From positions 786,627 to 793,246 of the forward strand of contig NZ_MDDW01000001.1 in assembly GCF_001854865.1 (NCBI RefSeq): a stretch of 6,620 bases of DNA. The letters are read 5' to 3'. Every line of letters begins with the position of its first letter. Positions within the stretch are counted from its first letter, which is position 1. A program made the translations under genes and the position numbers. The stretch is from Rhizobium sp. LCM 4573. Its GTDB lineage: Bacteria; Pseudomonadota; Alphaproteobacteria; Rhizobiales; Rhizobiaceae. Below, one piece after another: positions 6,316 through 6,620 of the stretch. The notes beneath the pieces are model-generated. The model ran no database searches. It had not been told where the DNA came from and worked only from the letters and a program-made list of their open reading frames with translations.

Positions 6316-6340
6316 GAAGATGAACGGGCTGTTCATCTTC
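6316..6340. repeat. Perfect inverted repeat between the divergent sigma and ku promoters, operator-like
   Basis: Arms GAAGATGAAC (6316-6325) and GTTCATCTTC (6331-6340) are exact complements of each other, with a five-base spacer GGGCT. The repeat starts two bases beyond the sigma gene -35 box and ends five bases before the ku -35 box, so it fills the gap between the two promoters almost exactly. A dimeric regulator bound here could touch both polymerases. It is unlikely to be a terminator, since no gene ends nearby and no T tract follows. No known operator is recognised. Confidence 0.7.
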
Positions 6341-6345
6341 GTGAC

Positions 6346-6371
6346 GGAACAAACTTCGCCCTGCTCCTGTT
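6346..6371 (+). promoter_or_regulatory. EcfG-type promoter of ku
   Basis: GGAAC at 6346-6350, a 17-base spacer, then TGTT at 6368-6371. The spacing is the same as for the sigma and udgX promoters. Transcription would start near 6381, about 33 bases before the ku start codon. A T run at 6377-6382 overlaps the expected start site. Confidence 0.75.
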
Positions 6372-6413
6372 GATAGTTTTTTCCGGCTGTTCGGCTTTCA
6401 TGGAGTACCGATC

Positions 6414-6620
6414 ATGGCACCGCGCGCGAACTGGAAAGGCTATCTGAAGGTCGGGGAGTTGAGCTGCCCGGTGGCTCTTTATACGGCCGCTTCGACCTCG
6501 GACCGGGTGAGCTTTCATATTATCAACCGCGATAGCGGCAATCGGGTCCACCGCAAGATGGTCGATGCTGAAACTGGCCGGGAGATCGACAGCGAAGACA
6601 TCGTGAAGGGTTTCGAGGTC
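6414..6620 (+). CDS. ku: Bacterial Ku protein for non-homologous end joining, 5' end only
   Basis: Sixty-nine codons are visible before the window ends. The sequence APRANWKGYLKVGELSCPVALYTA, then SFHIINRDSGNRVHRKMVD, then EIDSEDIVKGFEV is the typical N-terminus of bacterial Ku (R..WKG....G....PV.LY, SFH...R..G.R..., ...EDI.KG.E). Ku homodimers ring around broken DNA ends and recruit LigD for end joining. Family members are roughly 270-300 residues, so about three quarters lies beyond the window. The ATG at 6414 follows GGAG at 6402-6405 with eight bases between. A nearer ATG at 6400 is in another frame. The gene is divergent from the EcfG-like sigma factor and has its own EcfG-type promoter, which suggests that end repair rises under starvation or desiccation stress. 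Regulation of some ku genes by RpoE2 has been reported in Sinorhizobium (from memory). Whether ligD or a second ku follows cannot be seen. Confidence 0.95.
   Translation, partial: MAPRANWKGYLKVGELSCPVALYTAASTSDRVSFHIINRDSGNRVHRKMVDAETGREIDSEDIVKGFEV

Overview
The window is GC-rich, densely coding and bacterial. Three things point to an alphaproteobacterium, most likely of the Hyphomicrobiales (rhizobia-like): an EcfG-type (RpoE2-like) ECF sigma factor, several copies of the EcfG-type promoter GGAAC-N17-nGTT, and a bacterial Ku gene. The genus cannot be read from the sequence.

Layout. Bases 1-837 (+) hold the 3' end of a hybrid sensor histidine kinase with a C-terminal receiver domain. Bases 893-1195 (+) encode a 100-residue BON-domain protein. 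A perfect 16-bp inverted repeat (1213-1250) separates it from the convergent gcd gene at 1259-3604 (-), a membrane-bound PQQ-dependent glucose dehydrogenase. Divergent from gcd is a two-gene unit: 3774-4409 (+) encodes a UdgX-type uracil-DNA glycosylase with the KRRIH loop, and 4428-5153 (+) encodes a glutathione S-transferase-like protein. A second hairpin (5140-5169) overlaps the GST stop codon. It faces the convergent sodC at 5178-5687 (-), a periplasmic Cu/Zn superoxide dismutase. sodC lies 47 bases behind an EcfG-like sigma factor gene at 5735-6241 (-). Divergent from the sigma gene, and cut by the window end, is a Ku gene (6414-6620, +).

How it fits together. Most of the cargo deals with stress: Ku for end joining, UdgX for uracil in DNA, SodC for periplasmic superoxide and a GST for electrophiles. 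Reading the intergenic regions by eye, I find GGAAC-N17-nGTT, the recognition pattern of alphaproteobacterial EcfG sigma factors, upstream of ku, upstream of the sigma gene itself (a perfect CGTT version) and upstream of udgX-GST. A variant with tandem GGAAC boxes lies upstream of gcd, and a one-mismatch version (TGAAC) lies upstream of the BON gene. The window therefore looks like a compact general-stress-response neighbourhood, with the sigma gene probably self-activated and controlling most of its neighbours. No nepR or phyR gene, the usual control partners, lies beside the sigma gene here, so it may be an accessory paralogue. A perfect 10-bp inverted repeat sits exactly between the two -35 boxes of the sigma/ku divergent promoters and is the least explained element in the window.

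No intergenic stretch exceeds 175 bases. I see no tRNA, rRNA, CRISPR array, insertion sequence or phage gene.
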